From Achatina immaculata (lineage: Eukaryota > Mollusca > Gastropoda > Stylommatophora > Achatinidae): 64,000 nt of DNA. The notes under the pieces were generated by a model, which made no database searches, was not told where the DNA came from, and saw only the letters and a program-made list of their open reading frames with translations. This document shows, in pieces, positions 31,632 to 42,380 of the stretch (positions are counted from its first letter, which is position 1; each line of letters begins with the position of its first letter). The position numbers were made by a program, and so were the translations under genes. The stretch covers positions 53,460,530 through 53,524,529 of the forward strand of contig CM019717.1 in assembly GCA_009760885.1 (NCBI GenBank). Reading direction: 5' to 3'.

Positions 31632-32270
31632 TTTGTTTATGTTGCAACATCATCTGATAGTTGGCTGAATTTGTTTATGTTGTTACATCATCTGATAGTT
31701 GGCTGAATTTGTTTATGTTGTTACATCATCTGATAGTTGGCTGAATTTGTTTATGTTGTAACATCATCTGATAGTTGGCTGGGTTTGTTTATGTTGTAAC
31801 ATCATCTGATAGTTGGCTGGGTTTGTTTATGTTGTAACATCATCTGATAGTTGGCTGAGTTTGTTTATGTTGTAACATCATCTGATAGTTGGCTGAATTT
31901 GTTTATGTTGTAACATCATCTGATAGTTGGCTGGGTTTGTTTATGTTGTAACATCATCTGATAGTTGGCTGAATTTGTTTATGTTGTAACATCATCTGAT
32001 AGTTGGCTGAATTTGTTTATGTTGTAACATCATCTGATAGTTGGCTGAGTTTGTTTGTGTTGTTACATTATCTGATAGTTGGCTGAATTTGTTTATGTTG
32101 TAACATCATCTGATAGTTGGCTGAGTTTGTTTATGTTGTAACATCATCTGATAGTTGGCTGAGTTTGTTTATGTTGTTACACCATCTGACAGTTGGCTGA
32201 GTCTGTTTATGTCGTTACATCATGGGATAGTTGGCTGAGTCTGTTTATGTTGTTACATCATCTGACAGTT
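31632..32270. repeat. 38-bp minisatellite, about 17 copies
   Basis: Unit TGATAGTTGGCTGAATTTGT then TTATGTTGTAACATCATC. Units alternate between GAATTTG, GGGTTTG and GAGTTTG, suggesting higher-order structure. Units to the right are more diverged. Confidence 0.95.
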
Positions 32271-32399
32271 TTCATTACCTTATGGCTGCTAAACAGCCGA
32301 TGTCCAAAGGGATCATCTTTGAGGAGAGCGTTGTTTCCCTTCCCCCAAGTCTGTCATTCGGAAGATATTCGGCGAAAGTTTGCCGAAGGAAAGGGACGT

Positions 32400-32700
32400 G
32401 GACGCTATCCGATTTGGCGTTCAGTGATGCACATCTGTCATGCTAGCGTTAAGACCTTGTACTGTCTCTCCGTTGGTGTCGCTAATAACAGGCCAGACGT
32501 GGATAACGGGGCAGGGATCGCCATAGTACTTATGGTGGTGGAGTCTGCTAAAGAAGTATTACTGTTTTTTTTAGCTGCACTCAAGGACTGAAAAATTAGC
32601 CGATATTACTGACTCCCATGTCCAGACAATGCTGTGTCCCAGTATCTTCACAGCATCGACCACAAAGAGCGTCAGCTCGCATTACAAGGAAGGAGAAGAA
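32400..32700 (+). mobile_element. Repeat family E, single forward arm with GAA end
   Basis: It shares TGCTAGCGTTAAGACC, GGGGCAGGGATCGCCATAGT, ATGGTGGTGGAGTCTGCTAA, AAGAAGTATT and TCAGCTCGC with the fold-back element at 22856-23470. It ends in AAGGAGAAGAAGAAGA, a short GAA-rich tail. Family E may be a SINE-like retroposon, but I see no clear A/B boxes. Confidence 0.7.
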
Positions 32701-32734
32701 GAAGACTATACCTGCTCGACCTTCACTCTTCTAT

Positions 32735-33205
32735 AGCACTTATGCTAACATCTTTACACTTATGCTAACATTCTTCACATTTGTGTTAACATTCTTCACA
32801 CTTATGCTAACATTCTTTATATTTATGCTAACATTCTTTACACTTATGCTAACATGCTTCAAATTATGCTAACATTCTTCAAATTATGATAACATTCTTC
32901 ACAGTTGTGTTAACATTCTTTACACTTATGCTAACATTCTTTACACTTATGCTAACATTCTTCACACTTATGCTAACATTCTTTACAGTTATGCTGACAT
33001 TCTTTACGCTTATGCTAACATTTTTTACACTTATGCTAACATTCTTCAAATTATGCTAACATTCTTCACAGCTGTGTTAACATTCTTCACATTTATGCTA
33101 ACATTCTTCACATCTGTGCTAACATTCTCCACACTTATGTTAACACTCTTCACACTTGTGCTAACATCCTTCACACTTATGCTAACTGCTAACATTCTTC
33201 ACACG
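32735..33205. repeat. 21-bp minisatellite, about 22 copies
   Basis: Unit CACTTATGCTAACATTCTT plus 2 bp. Since 21 is divisible by 3, a frame of 7-residue repeats (FTLMLTF) is created on the plus strand; this is not a gene. Confidence 0.95.
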
Positions 33206-33669
33206 TGCGATCATAGTTAGTTTTTATGTCTCTTCAAGTCCCACACATGGAAGCAGTTGTAATCCCTTAAACCTCTACCCAGTGTTGTAGAGGAAAGAAG
33301 TCAGGCCCCAGGGCAATTAGTATCGAGCTCTCCCCATCCACCCCACCTTCCTTTAAACATCTCTTAAGTATGTACTTTTACTTGAACATGACAGCCGGTT
33401 CTCCTCAAGGTCGTTGGACTCTGTGAGTACAACATGCGCCCTCCCACCCCACCCCCGCCCTCTCTTCTGTTCGGCTCTAGCAAGGTCACGTTGCCTGCGT
33501 CAAACTCCCTGCCATCTCATCCCTTAAAAAAATATGTCGCGTCCAGTACGTGATCTTTTTCAGTTTATACCTCAGAATATTATTTTTACTTAAAAACAAA
33601 GATAAGTTATTAAACTTTCAGCAATTTTCTTTCTTTCAGATAAAACCGGTGCGCTTCTAGACCATCTGC
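33206..33669. other. Spacer, no repeat seen
   Basis: It includes pyrimidine-rich stretches near 33430-33470. No coding homology is seen. Confidence 0.4.
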
Positions 33670-33800
33670 AGCTGCCGCCTCCTAACACCAACCAATAGGA
33701 AACGAGCCTTCTCATTTCTGCTGCATTCCACAACTGACGTCACTTCCGGCGGATCTTCATAACTACCCGAGAAACAACAAATGTGTTTATCACGTGACTT
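33670..33800. promoter_or_regulatory. Promoter-like motif cluster (CCAAT, CRE, ETS, E-box)
   Basis: Within about 110 bp: AACCAATAGGAAAC (CCAAT box), TGACGTCA (full palindromic CRE), CACTTCCGGCGG (ETS-family site, overlapping the CRE by 2 bp) and ATCACGTGAC (E-box). This combination is typical of animal housekeeping promoters. The region is less repetitive than its surroundings and more GC-rich. No first exon can be identified on either side, so direction and target are unknown. Confidence 0.35.
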
Positions 33801-36252
33801 TCCTTTAATTACACAAAGTGAAAGAAGGAATACAGGAAGTTATGACCCACGAGAAGAGTATTTTCAATAAAAGTTGCATTTTGTCTAGACGGTGAAGACA
33901 GTGTTTCAGTCTTTTAAAAAGTGAATTCATCATTCTACTATTGAAAAACAAAATATATTGCCAATATTTCTCATCGTAACGACTATCAAGGTCTTTTTGG
34001 CTCTCTGAGAAAACGAATTGTGAAACCTGATTATTTGCATGACTACTTTCAAACTGTTTTGAACGAGTAGCAAGTTATACACTTTCGGCATAAACTTATG
34101 GCACAACAAAGTGGTCGTTTGAGAGAAAAATTAGAAAAAAAATAGTTATTATTGAATGTTGGTCAAAAGTTCCTTGCCAGCAGACAACAACAAAACAACA
34201 ACAGCGAAAATAATTTGCCAAAACAGCAAACATTTGCTGTGGGGAAAATCCAAAAACAAACAGTCGAGTCTCATCCAATGGCTGTTTTCGCCTGCGCGCG
34301 TCTGCACGCGAGTCGCGTGTGTGTTAGAAAGCGAGTTAGTGTTTACTCAACAATTCTCTTTTGCTGAATGTACAAACAAAATATTTCCAGAATTTCAGTA
34401 ACTTTTAGCAGTTTTTTTTTCTTTAATGCTGGACAAAAAAGACGGACAGTTTCGTTGAGATTGTTGCATCTGAAATCCTTAAATTCGAGTTTATTTGAAT
34501 AGATTTCTGGAAAGATTTCTTGAATTTCAAACAAATTAAGAAGAAATATTGATCTCGTTTGTCTTACTCGAGTTCTTGTTGAAAACTTTAATAGAAAACC
34601 GCTTCTGTCAGTTCCAGCCCAGTCTTACAGAAAAGCGCATTTTTTTTTTTTTAAAGAAGATTGAAGAAAAAATAAATCAGCCTCTCTCAAGTTAACTTCC
34701 TTTAGTTCATATATTTACTTCCCTTCGGTCGATAATAAAAAGGTCGTTTTCTTTCTTTCCTTCGTTCTTTATTTTCAAATGAGAATAACGCTTTTCTTCT
34801 GAACTGGTTAGGATTAAAAACCGTTTGAGTTTGACGACTTCTTTTCTGGTTACAAAAGAAAACTGGCAGACGCTAAGAGAATATCAACCTTCTGTTCTAA
34901 ATTCATCGGCAAAAGAAAAACGAGATTGATTTTTCAGGAACTTGAATAATACAAGAATAATCTATTTTTGTTAGCATAATTACATGGTTTTCCCGCTGTC
35001 AGCTCTATTTTTGGACATTGGAAAGTTCTTATGCCTGAAATAGAGATACTTCATTATTTACGGAATAGAATAAATACACGTCACGTATTTTGAAAAGGGA
35101 ATAGTTATTCCGTTTGCACTGACCAAAACGGCTCTTATTTGTAATTAGAATATCTAATCCTTCACTGAGTTAATTTGAGATGAACTGGACCAATTTTGTT
35201 TTAATAAATAGGAAAATTGCTGAGTTTTTCAATGAAGAAACGAATGTGAAGAATTATAAACAATATTGTAAAGATTATGCAGAGCAGAATATGAACATGA
35301 AAATTAGATGTAAATACTAGAAAAAAGAAAATATATTAATATATAAATTAGTATATATAAAAGCGATTAGAAATGTGTACGAACAAGAGAATCTACGAAC
35401 ACTTCCGGGTAAACTAAAGGAAGGCAACTCTGTAAAGGTACTTGATTACTTCCCGTTTAGTCAGATTGTCATCTGAATACCTCACGACGCTTTTAAAGCT
35501 AGGGTACCGCCAGCCGTTTGCTGTCGCCTTAAACACAGGTAATATCCCTTGCAGCGCCAAAGGTTTGGGCTAACGAGCAACTGTTTACAGAACCAACGTA
35601 TCCCTACCCTCGGAACCTACGCCGTCTGGCTTTTCCCAGGCAGGGAATATCGATGCCAGGTTGGTAACCAAACCTGCCCTGCGATCGAGCGTCGATTCAA
35701 CCCGCTTGATCAAACGCAGAACACGCCCAACAGCCCAAGTCAAGACAAACTTGAACAGAATTCCTATTCACAGTATCGTGTGTGTGATGTAGTCGATAAG
35801 TGAGACTAGGACTTGAAGGAGAGAGAGAGAGAGAAGAAAGCATACGATCTTCGTGGGAGTAGCATTTCTCTTGGGATCTGTAGAGGGCGCTCAGGTATGT
35901 ATGTGTCAGCTAATGCTCTGCAGCATGTATTATTGTAGATGTGCGACGTTCTGTTGGAGTTTGCTTTTCTTATTATTTCATTGTAGAATATAGGCCTTTG
36001 TTGTGTGTCTACATTTGTTTTAGTTCAATGTTTCTTGTTCGTTTCCTTGTTTGTTTGTTTGTTTTACTGTTTGTATACAGGGGGGATTGTGTTTGTAACT
36101 GTTTGTTAATATCGTTGTACTATGCTGATGTTTGTTTACATAGTGTTGTTGTACCGTGTTCTTTAGTATACTGTGATTACAACCTGTGTGGATGTGCATC
36201 AGGGACACAAATTATCAACTATATCAGATAATCAAAAATACATTTCTTTATT
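33801..36252. other. Low-repeat AT-rich region without identified gene
   Basis: It is the longest stretch without transposon homology or minisatellite. An 84-codon frame at 35549-35803 (with CQVGNQTCPAIERRFNPLDQ) has a less biased composition than the repeats but matches nothing I recognise. GA repeats occur at 35818-35835. Confidence 0.4.
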
Positions 36253-36302
36253 TTCTCTCTCTCTCCCTCTCTCTCTCTCTCTCTCCCTCTCCCTCTCTCT
36301 CT
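36253..36302. repeat. CT dinucleotide repeat
   Basis: About 50 bp of CT repeats with CCCT interruptions. Confidence 0.9.
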
Positions 36303-36461
36303 GAAATGGTGATGTTGCCAAGCACAGCGAGGCTGTGAAATATTCACTTAACACTGATGCTGCTGTTCCTTCCGTGGATTCACGCCTATCACCTTCTTCC
36401 CTGCTACAAGACACACATCACGTGTTCACTTTTACTGACTGGGACAACTTTCCTACTCAAC

Positions 36462-37200
36462 CCAGTCAGTCATTTACATGTCCCTTGTGGAACTTTGCCT
36501 CCCTAACAGCCCTCCTGTAGGCCTCTCGGTTGTAAGCAAGATGGCCTGCTGCTGGTGCATCCATTTGCATATCCTCAACGTTGTCTTGCAGCCATCTTAG
36601 TCTTGGTCTTCCTATCTTTCTTTTTCCCATTATGTACCCCTCCAAGACTTAGTATCACGTAATAATTAGTGTATAAGTATACCACTATACACGAGGTACT
36701 GCAGTAAAGCTGTGACGCCAGAATGTATAAACTACGGAAAAAGTAGGAACAGCTTTATTACTTAACGTTTATAACGATGTGACGTTTCGTCGTTAGCCTT
36801 CATCATACAAACACAAACAGGACGAAGAATCAGACAGAGAAGACAAAGTATAGATTCACATAGACAGTCTTCCAAGACGGTCTTCTCTAAATTCTCATGA
36901 CGTTTAATATGTCTAAAATACTTGTTTTCTCTGTTTAATCTTTTTTTTTACGAGCCAAACTTCTTAAATATTAAGTTCTTGTAGCATGGATATATTTTTT
37001 TAATTTTTCGTGTCCATGATATTTGAAGAACTCTTCTGAAGCATTCACATTCAAAGGCATTTATGTGTTTCACGGGCATATGTTGCGATGGGAAAGATGG
37101 ATGCCCCTAAAATTTTTTTTGTTGGTAGTTCTGTCTGTTTCTCTCCACAGCTTCTTTAGTTGTTTTATTTATTTATTTATTTTTTAAAGAGCGATGGATG
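36462..37200 (-). mobile_element. LINE-A 3' fragment with 11-bp TSD, itself interrupted
   Basis: On the minus strand it codes for the C-terminus of LINE-A (degraded) and ends in a GTCA-type tail (GACT subfamily). TCCTACTCAAC (36451-36461) and TCCTACGCAAC (37201-37211) form an 11-bp TSD with one mismatch. The frames are broken. A 222-bp insertion sits at 36649-36870. Confidence 0.85.
36649..36870. mobile_element. 222-bp insertion with perfect 8-bp TSD
   Basis: It is inserted in the LINE-A fragment and bounded by TCCAAGAC at 36641-36648 and 36871-36878. No terminal inverted repeats are visible (TTAGTATCACG at one end, GACAGTCT at the other). Inside, read on the minus strand, GATGAAGGCTAACGACGAAA followed by CGTCACATCG resembles a phrase common near the 3' ends of some animal retroelements. 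I cannot assign the family. Confidence 0.7.
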
Positions 37201-37211
37201 TCCTACGCAAC

Positions 37212-37504
37212 TGCCTGGAACAGAATAAATCCTAAAAAAAAAAAGGAGAAAAAAAGTGGCCACTTATAGATTTCGCATTCTAAATTCTAGTTTTTTTTTC
37301 TGATCAAGGCTAATTTATACTCACAGCCTGTTTTATAAATAGAATAAGGAAATGCTTCTTTATCTATTCAAATCGAGTTCGTATTCTGCCGAATATTCAT
37401 GAAATTGAAATATTAGTTTTATAATAAATTTTAAAAAAATTCCAGTAGTAAAATTTCGAACATTTCTCTTGGACTTCAACATACTGGCCCTTGTTGGCAC
37501 CAAA
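37212..37504. other. AT-rich spacer
   Basis: Homopolymer-rich sequence between LINE-A and the 42-bp array; nothing recognised. Confidence 0.4.
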
Positions 37505-37797
37505 AAAATGCAGGTTCCAATCAGATTAGATGTAACAAGTAACAAATAAATGCAAGTTCCAGTCAGATTAGATGTAGCAAGTAACAAATAAATGCAAGTC
37601 CCAATCAGATTAGATGTAGCAAGTAACAAATAAATGCAAGTCCCAATCAGATTAGATGTAGCAAGTAACAAATAAATGCAAGTCCCAATCAGATTAGATG
37701 TAGCAAGTAGCAAATAAATGCAAGTTCCAATCAGATTAGATGTAGCAAGTAGCAAATAAATGGAAATTCCAATCAGATTAGATGTAGCAAGCGACTA
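37505..37797. repeat. 42-bp minisatellite, 7 copies
   Basis: Unit CAAATAAATGCAAGTCCCAA then TCAGATTAGATGTAGCAAGT plus AA. On the minus strand the 14-codon period yields LLATSNLIGTCIY repeats over 131 codons, an open frame by virtue of the period only. Confidence 0.95.
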
Positions 37798-38014
37798 AAA
37801 TGTTAACTCTTTCCTGTCATTTGTCAAAGATTTTTTAGACATGCGTCGGGTGTCAGGCACAAATTTTATCGTCGATTAAATACATAGGGCACTTATTTAT
37901 TCAAGTAAATTGACATGTTCAATAATAAATTCTCTCCGTATATTTGACTTTGATGCCAGCAAATGGGAAATTTTACAACCAGTTAAAAGCTAATGGGCAA
38001 ACAAAGTTCCAAAT

Positions 38015-38592
38015 CATATCTTAAATCTTATATATTTCCCGTGCCGATAAACGTGACATAGGGCTCGCAAAGTAGTTCGCCAATTTTTCCTGTCTTCGGC
38101 GAGTCTTTCAACCTCATCAAAGGATTTTATGCATGTTCATTTGGACTCTCTTAACAATGTCCTCTTCAGAGTTTCACGCGGTCTGCCTCTTTTTCTTTGG
38201 CCTGTTGTGTTCCACTTGATAGCTTGTTTTGGTATTCTCTGATCATTTCTTTTCATCAAGTGACCAACATATGTCCATCTCCTTTTCCTGATCACCCATG
38301 AGACTGGTTGTTGTTCAGTCATCTGTCTTATCTCTGCATTGTTCTTGAATTCATTCCACTTGATGCCGAGTATTTTCCTTATGCATTTGTTTTCAAAAGA
38401 GCCTAATTTCTTGTCTATTTCTTTAGTTGTTTTCCAGCTTTCGCATGCATAAATGACGGTGGATATTACATTTGAATGGAATAGTCTTAAGTTGGTTTTT
38501 GTGCTTATAACTTTTGAATTCCATATGTTCTCAAGATTCTTGAAGATTGATGCTGCTTTTGCAATTCTGATCCTAACTTACTTTCTAGTGTC
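38015..38592 (-). mobile_element. LINE-B 3' fragment with perfect 11-bp TSD
   Basis: AAGTTCCAAAT is present at 38004-38014 and 38593-38603. On the minus strand it codes for the LINE-B C-terminus: VSWVIRKRRWTYVGHLMKRN, AIKWNTTGQRKRGRPRETLK and RTLLRE, followed by the 3' UTR. It starts at the DTRKEVRIR region, so it is 5'-truncated. Confidence 0.9.
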
Positions 38593-38603
38593 AAGTTCCA
38601 AAT

Positions 38604-39227
38604 ATGTTAAGTTTATTCAGGATAATGTAAACAATGAGTAGTATTATTGTGCATCAACCCATATCAGCTGTATATAAATATATATTAACTCCACCACAAC
38701 TCATACTACAACCTTGCCATACATACCTATTAGTGCACCCAGAACATATACTATCATCCTTACAAAATCTTCTCTAATAACCAAATTTATACACAGTCGA
38801 TTTAGCTGAGTCCGGAATGCTCGATGGGGTCATAGCCAACAACCATATATCACATATACTTACAACATAATCAGTGCAGGGCACAATAACACTGTACATA
38901 CTTCAATATCACGAACCAACCACATCCACAAAGCCATGCGATGGCTCCCCCACCGAGAAATATCCCGAACTAACTGTAAAATATCTTTGCAACAACTTTT
39001 ACACTAAACAGTGTTCACAGCCTAATGTCCTGGCCGGTGACAACAGGCCGTTTACACTCTTTACAATATGGAATTGTTAAACTAGTCATTAGTAATTAGT
39101 ACATTCTATCTGTGGAAACTTTGAAAACATAGTCAGACTATGCACTAACCATTTACTCCTAGATCCCCAATAATAATTAGAACTTCATTTTCATATTCGC
39201 ATATCTAGTGAAAGAAAGATGTTGAGC
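38604..39227. other. AT-rich spacer
   Basis: No repeat, RNA or gene recognised. Confidence 0.4.
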
Positions 39228-39335
39228 AATAGAGGGCTCACCTGGGCAAGAGCAGAAAAAAAGGCGAAGGACAGGCATTTGTGGAAAACCCTTGCGGAAG
39301 CCCCATGTGCCCTGGGCACTTAAGGTTCAGAGCGA
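39228..39335 (+). mobile_element. Short LINE C-terminal scrap
   Basis: The frame reads LTWARAEKKAKDRHLWKTLA then EAPCALGT before a stop. It resembles the last residues of RTE-like LINE proteins (W---A-DR--WR-L---LC), which occur after the GRPR block. It is too short to place in a family. Confidence 0.45.
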
Positions 39336-39447
39336 GAGAGATATCTAGTGAATAATTCTGTTTACTTTTCTGTTTGATTTCGGATTCGGCAACTCAGAAA
39401 ATCAAATATTTCGATCGAATACCTCAAACTCGGTATTCAATGCGTCT

Positions 39448-39690
39448 TTATCATCATCATCATCATCATCATCAGTTGCCTTGCCGGTAGACGTTGATGG
39501 TCACGATTTTTCACAGATCTCATTCCCTGATATTTGCCATCATCTTAGTTGGTGATTTTTTTTGTGCGATCATTTTTTTTTCCTCTTGGTCTTCCCCTGC
39601 ATCTCTTCCCATTTCTCTTTCCTGTTGTTATGATGTTTTCAAGCCCTCCTCTTCTCATCTTATGTCCAGTGAATGATGTCTGGGGTTTTT
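39448..39690 (-). mobile_element. LINE-C-like 3' fragment, GAT tail
   Basis: On the minus strand broken frames give MRRGGLENIITTGK, then KTKRKK and SPTKMMANIRE, aligning with GHTMRRGGIENIITG...RRSPTELMACIKD of LINE-C. It ends with GAT repeats (39448-39473 as ATC on the plus strand) in which TGA provides the stop, as in LINE-C. Confidence 0.65.
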
Positions 39691-39894
39691 CTAAAGGATT
39701 TACTTAAGTTCCTGCCTACATTTGCTTTTGTTGGACATTCACTATTTGTCGCCTTAGCTGTCCATGGTATTCTCTTTGTCCATAGTTATCTTTCCATGGA
39801 TCTGCTCTTTGTTCGTGACGCGCTTCCGTAAAGTAACAAAGCCTCTATGAAGCATTTTAGAAAGATTTTCATGCGTCGACCTACGGCCGCATTT

Positions 39895-40262
39895 TGGACG
39901 GGCCATCTGGTCGTTACTTCGATTTGGCCGTAAGTCGATTCTCACATTGGGAAGTCAGACACCACGTACAGTCCACTACTGTGACATGTTACAAGATGAA
40001 CAGATCATCAAAACACTAACAAAATGCAAATTAGCACAGTAGCTGTGTGTAAATCAATCGCAAGAAATGAATCACAAGCACGTTAAATTATGAATCACAA
40101 GCACGTTAAATTATGAATCACAAAGTGTTAACTTTTCATGACTGTTATAACAGACATGAGCATGAGGACGTAGACTTGTAATGAAAAATGAATTATCACT
40201 TGGCACATAAAAATCCGTGGTAACAAGACAATGAGAAACAAACCAGACTATCAATATCGTGG
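39895..40262. repeat. Dispersed repeat F, copy 2 (left part)
   Basis: It aligns with 29620-29990. An internal 29-bp direct duplication (ATGAATCACAAGCACGTTAA) occurs near 40066-40115. The matching right end lies at 40950-41020, beyond the CTT tract and family E arm, so this copy appears to have been split. Confidence 0.6.
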
Positions 40263-40317
40263 GACCCCGGAGATGCTGGTTGGCTGCATTATTACTATAT
40301 AATGTATATTATTACTA

Positions 40318-40640
40318 TTTCTTCTTCTTCCTCTTTTCTTCTTCTTCTTCTTCTGCTTCTTTTTCTTCCTCTGCTTCTTCTTCCTCTTTCTCTTCTTCTT
40401 CTTCCTCTTTCTCTTCTTCTTCTTCTTCCTCTTTCTCTTCTTCTTCTTCTTCCTCTTTCTCTTCTTCTTCTTCTTCTTCTTCCTCTTTCTCTTCTTATTC
40501 TTCTTCTGCTTCTTCCTCTTTCTCTTCTTCTTCTTCTTCTTCCTCTTTCTCTTCTTCTTCTTCTTCTGCATCTTCTTTTTCTTCTTCTGCTTCTTCTTCT
40601 TCCCCTTCTTCTTCCTCCTCCTCCTCTTCTTCTTCTTCTT
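40318..40640. repeat. CTT-rich pyrimidine tract, about 320 bp
   Basis: CTTCTTCTTCCTCTTT repeats on the plus strand. The Ser-rich and Leu-rich frames across it are artefacts. It directly abuts a reverse arm of family E whose forward copy ends in GAA units, so it is probably an expanded tail of that element. Confidence 0.95.
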
Positions 40641-40935
40641 CGCCTCAGTGAAAGTGTGAGCTGGTGTTCTTTTTTCAGCGGATGAAGCGAAGACGTTGAG
40701 GCACAGCGTCGTATCGGATTGGAAGTGGGTTATGGGGGCTATTTTTCAGTCTCTTTACGAAGCTGAAAAGCAGGGAGTGTGAAATACTTCTTTTCCAGAC
40801 TCCACCACCATGGCCAGTATGACGATCCCTGTCCCGTTAGTCAGGCTAAACCTGTCACTGGGAGTAGCAATGGAGATGTGGGGTAGGGTCTTGGCCATCT
40901 ATGTTCATCAGCCTAAGCGTCTTCATATCCTATTC
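40641..40935 (-). mobile_element. Repeat family E, single reverse arm
   Basis: On the plus strand it reads TGAGCTGGTGTTC, GTTGAGGCACAGCG, CGGATTGG-AGTGGGTT, GACTCCACCACCATGG, GACGATCCCTGTCCCG and GTAGGGTCTTGGCCA, matching the right arm of the fold-back element at 23190-23450. Confidence 0.75.
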
Positions 40936-40944
40936 TTTCTTTAA

Positions 40945-41020
40945 TGTGATGTAGCTGTGAGGTCTCAGCCGTAGGAATAAACGGCCGTAACTCGGCAGGC
41001 CGTAAGTCGGAGCATGACTG
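40945..41020. repeat. Dispersed repeat F, right end
   Basis: AACGGCCGTAACTCGGCAGG then CCGTAAGTCGGAGC matches the right end of copy 1 (30040-30085). Confidence 0.55.
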
Positions 41021-41344
41021 CATGGATATATTATGCTTCCGCCTTTATTCTATCACTTCGAAGTCATGCTGACCCTATCAGAACGTTGCTTTTCTCTCAC
41101 ACAAGTAAACAATTTGGAGAATGGAATAAATATAATTATGAATTTATCTTCATTTTCTCTAAAGGCAACGAATATCTTGTCACACTCTAAATGTCAGTGT
41201 TGCTATCTTTTCAGCTAATGGCTCGCCATCCCATCCATCTTCTTGGTCGTAGTTATAAGTATTGGTATTTCTAAGGACTGATATTTCTAAGTATTGGCAT
41301 TTCTAAGTATTGGTATTAGTATTGGTATATCTAAAAGGTTCTTG
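41021..41344. other. Spacer with short direct repeats
   Basis: ATTTCTAAGTATTGG recurs several times at 41255-41325. No gene is seen. Confidence 0.5.
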
Positions 41345-41625
41345 GATTTCTCTTTTGGTATCTGAGCGAGCACTCGTCTAGCAACGATTCTAGGGTTCGA
41401 ATCCCCAGCTAAGCGGTATTTTTTTCCGACCAATACGGCCCTGAGGTCGACCCAGCCTCGTAAAACGGGTACCAGGGAAAATCTGGGAAGGAAAGGCAGC
41501 AAGGAAAGGAACTGGCCACCCTACCTCATACCCTGATGACCCAGCATAATGAGGTCTCTAACACTTCATCCCCTACGGCATTTGCTATGGGACTACTTCT
41601 ACCCTTACCTTTTATCTTATCTGAC
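41345..41625 (+). mobile_element. tRNA-derived SINE, near complete
   Basis: The head has a tRNA-like internal promoter: an A-box-like TCTGAGCGAGCACTCG and a perfect B box GGTTCGAATCC (near 41393). A body follows with GGGTACCAGGGAAAATCTGG, then a conserved 3' part (ACTGGCCACCCTACCTCA, CTGATGACCCAGCATAATGA, CCCCTACGGCATTTG). RNA polymerase III would transcribe it. The 3' part recurs at 3880-4000 and the body at 59740-59800, so it is a dispersed family. Confidence 0.8.
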
Positions 41626-42255
41626 TGGCCTGTTCAAGGTACTGATTGTGACGTGCTGTTTTTATTGTAATCATCATCATGTGTCCCGTCATACATGAAA
41701 CTCCACAATCTCTTACGACCATGATACACCAATACACGATTGTCCTGCTTTGTCTTGTCTTGTCTCCTTCCTCGGGTGTCTTGCAGTGCTGAGAGTTGGA
41801 AGATTTCTTTCACTGAAGAGGATATTTTAAGATCCCTGTCACTCCGCCAGTCTCTCTATTGCCTGATCGGTCTCTGCCTGTGTTAACAAATACAGGCTTT
41901 CTGTCATACACTTCCGGTATCAGCTGTGTCACTTGAACGACCCGGCACAGCGTCTATTTGTCCGCGTTGTCCAGTCATCGATAGCACTGTCACGGTCAAG
42001 ATGTTCCTTGACAGGAATTTACCCCCGGCTGATAACTCAATGAACAAACAAAGTCTGAGTAACAAGCTGTTTGTTGCTATAGCAAACACGGAATCGAAAC
42101 AAAATTGTCTGCTTACTTCCCTTAGTTTATCTACAGGGTATGTCGCAATACATTATTTTAATTTTGCACACTGCTGGAAAGCCGTATCTGCATTTACATT
42201 GTGCCGTTCCAAATCGTTGTCACATTGTTTTATAGGCATATTTTTTACTGATATA
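41626..42255. other. Spacer, no gene supported
   Basis: Frames on both strands around 41904-42250 are unremarkable; a 157-codon frame only becomes long by running into the ACAT repeat. Confidence 0.4.
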
Positions 42256-42380
42256 TATACATACATACATACATACATACATACATACATACATACATAC
42301 ATACATACATACATACATACATACATACACACACATACATACATACATACATACATACATACATACATACATACATACAC
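42256..42380. repeat. ACAT microsatellite, about 125 bp
   Basis: Nearly perfect ACAT tetranucleotide repeats with one ACACAC interruption. It encodes the apparent TYIH and MYVC repeats on the two strands. Confidence 0.98.

Noticed and set aside
35549..35803. 84-codon frame with two cysteines as a gene
   Set aside because: No family, promoter or splice evidence; kept only as a note in the spacer entry.
37360..37755. 131-codon minus frame with hydrophobic 14-residue repeats
   Set aside because: The period of 42 bp keeps the frame; this is a satellite shadow.
40251..40685. Overlapping Ser-rich, Leu-rich and Lys-rich frames of over 100 codons
   Set aside because: All come from the CTT tract in different frames and strands.
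41345..41420. Possible functional tRNA gene
   Set aside because: A and B boxes are present but no complete cloverleaf could be formed and the sequence continues into a repeated SINE body.
42256..42380. Telomere-like repeat
   Set aside because: ACAT is an ordinary microsatellite, not TTAGGG type.
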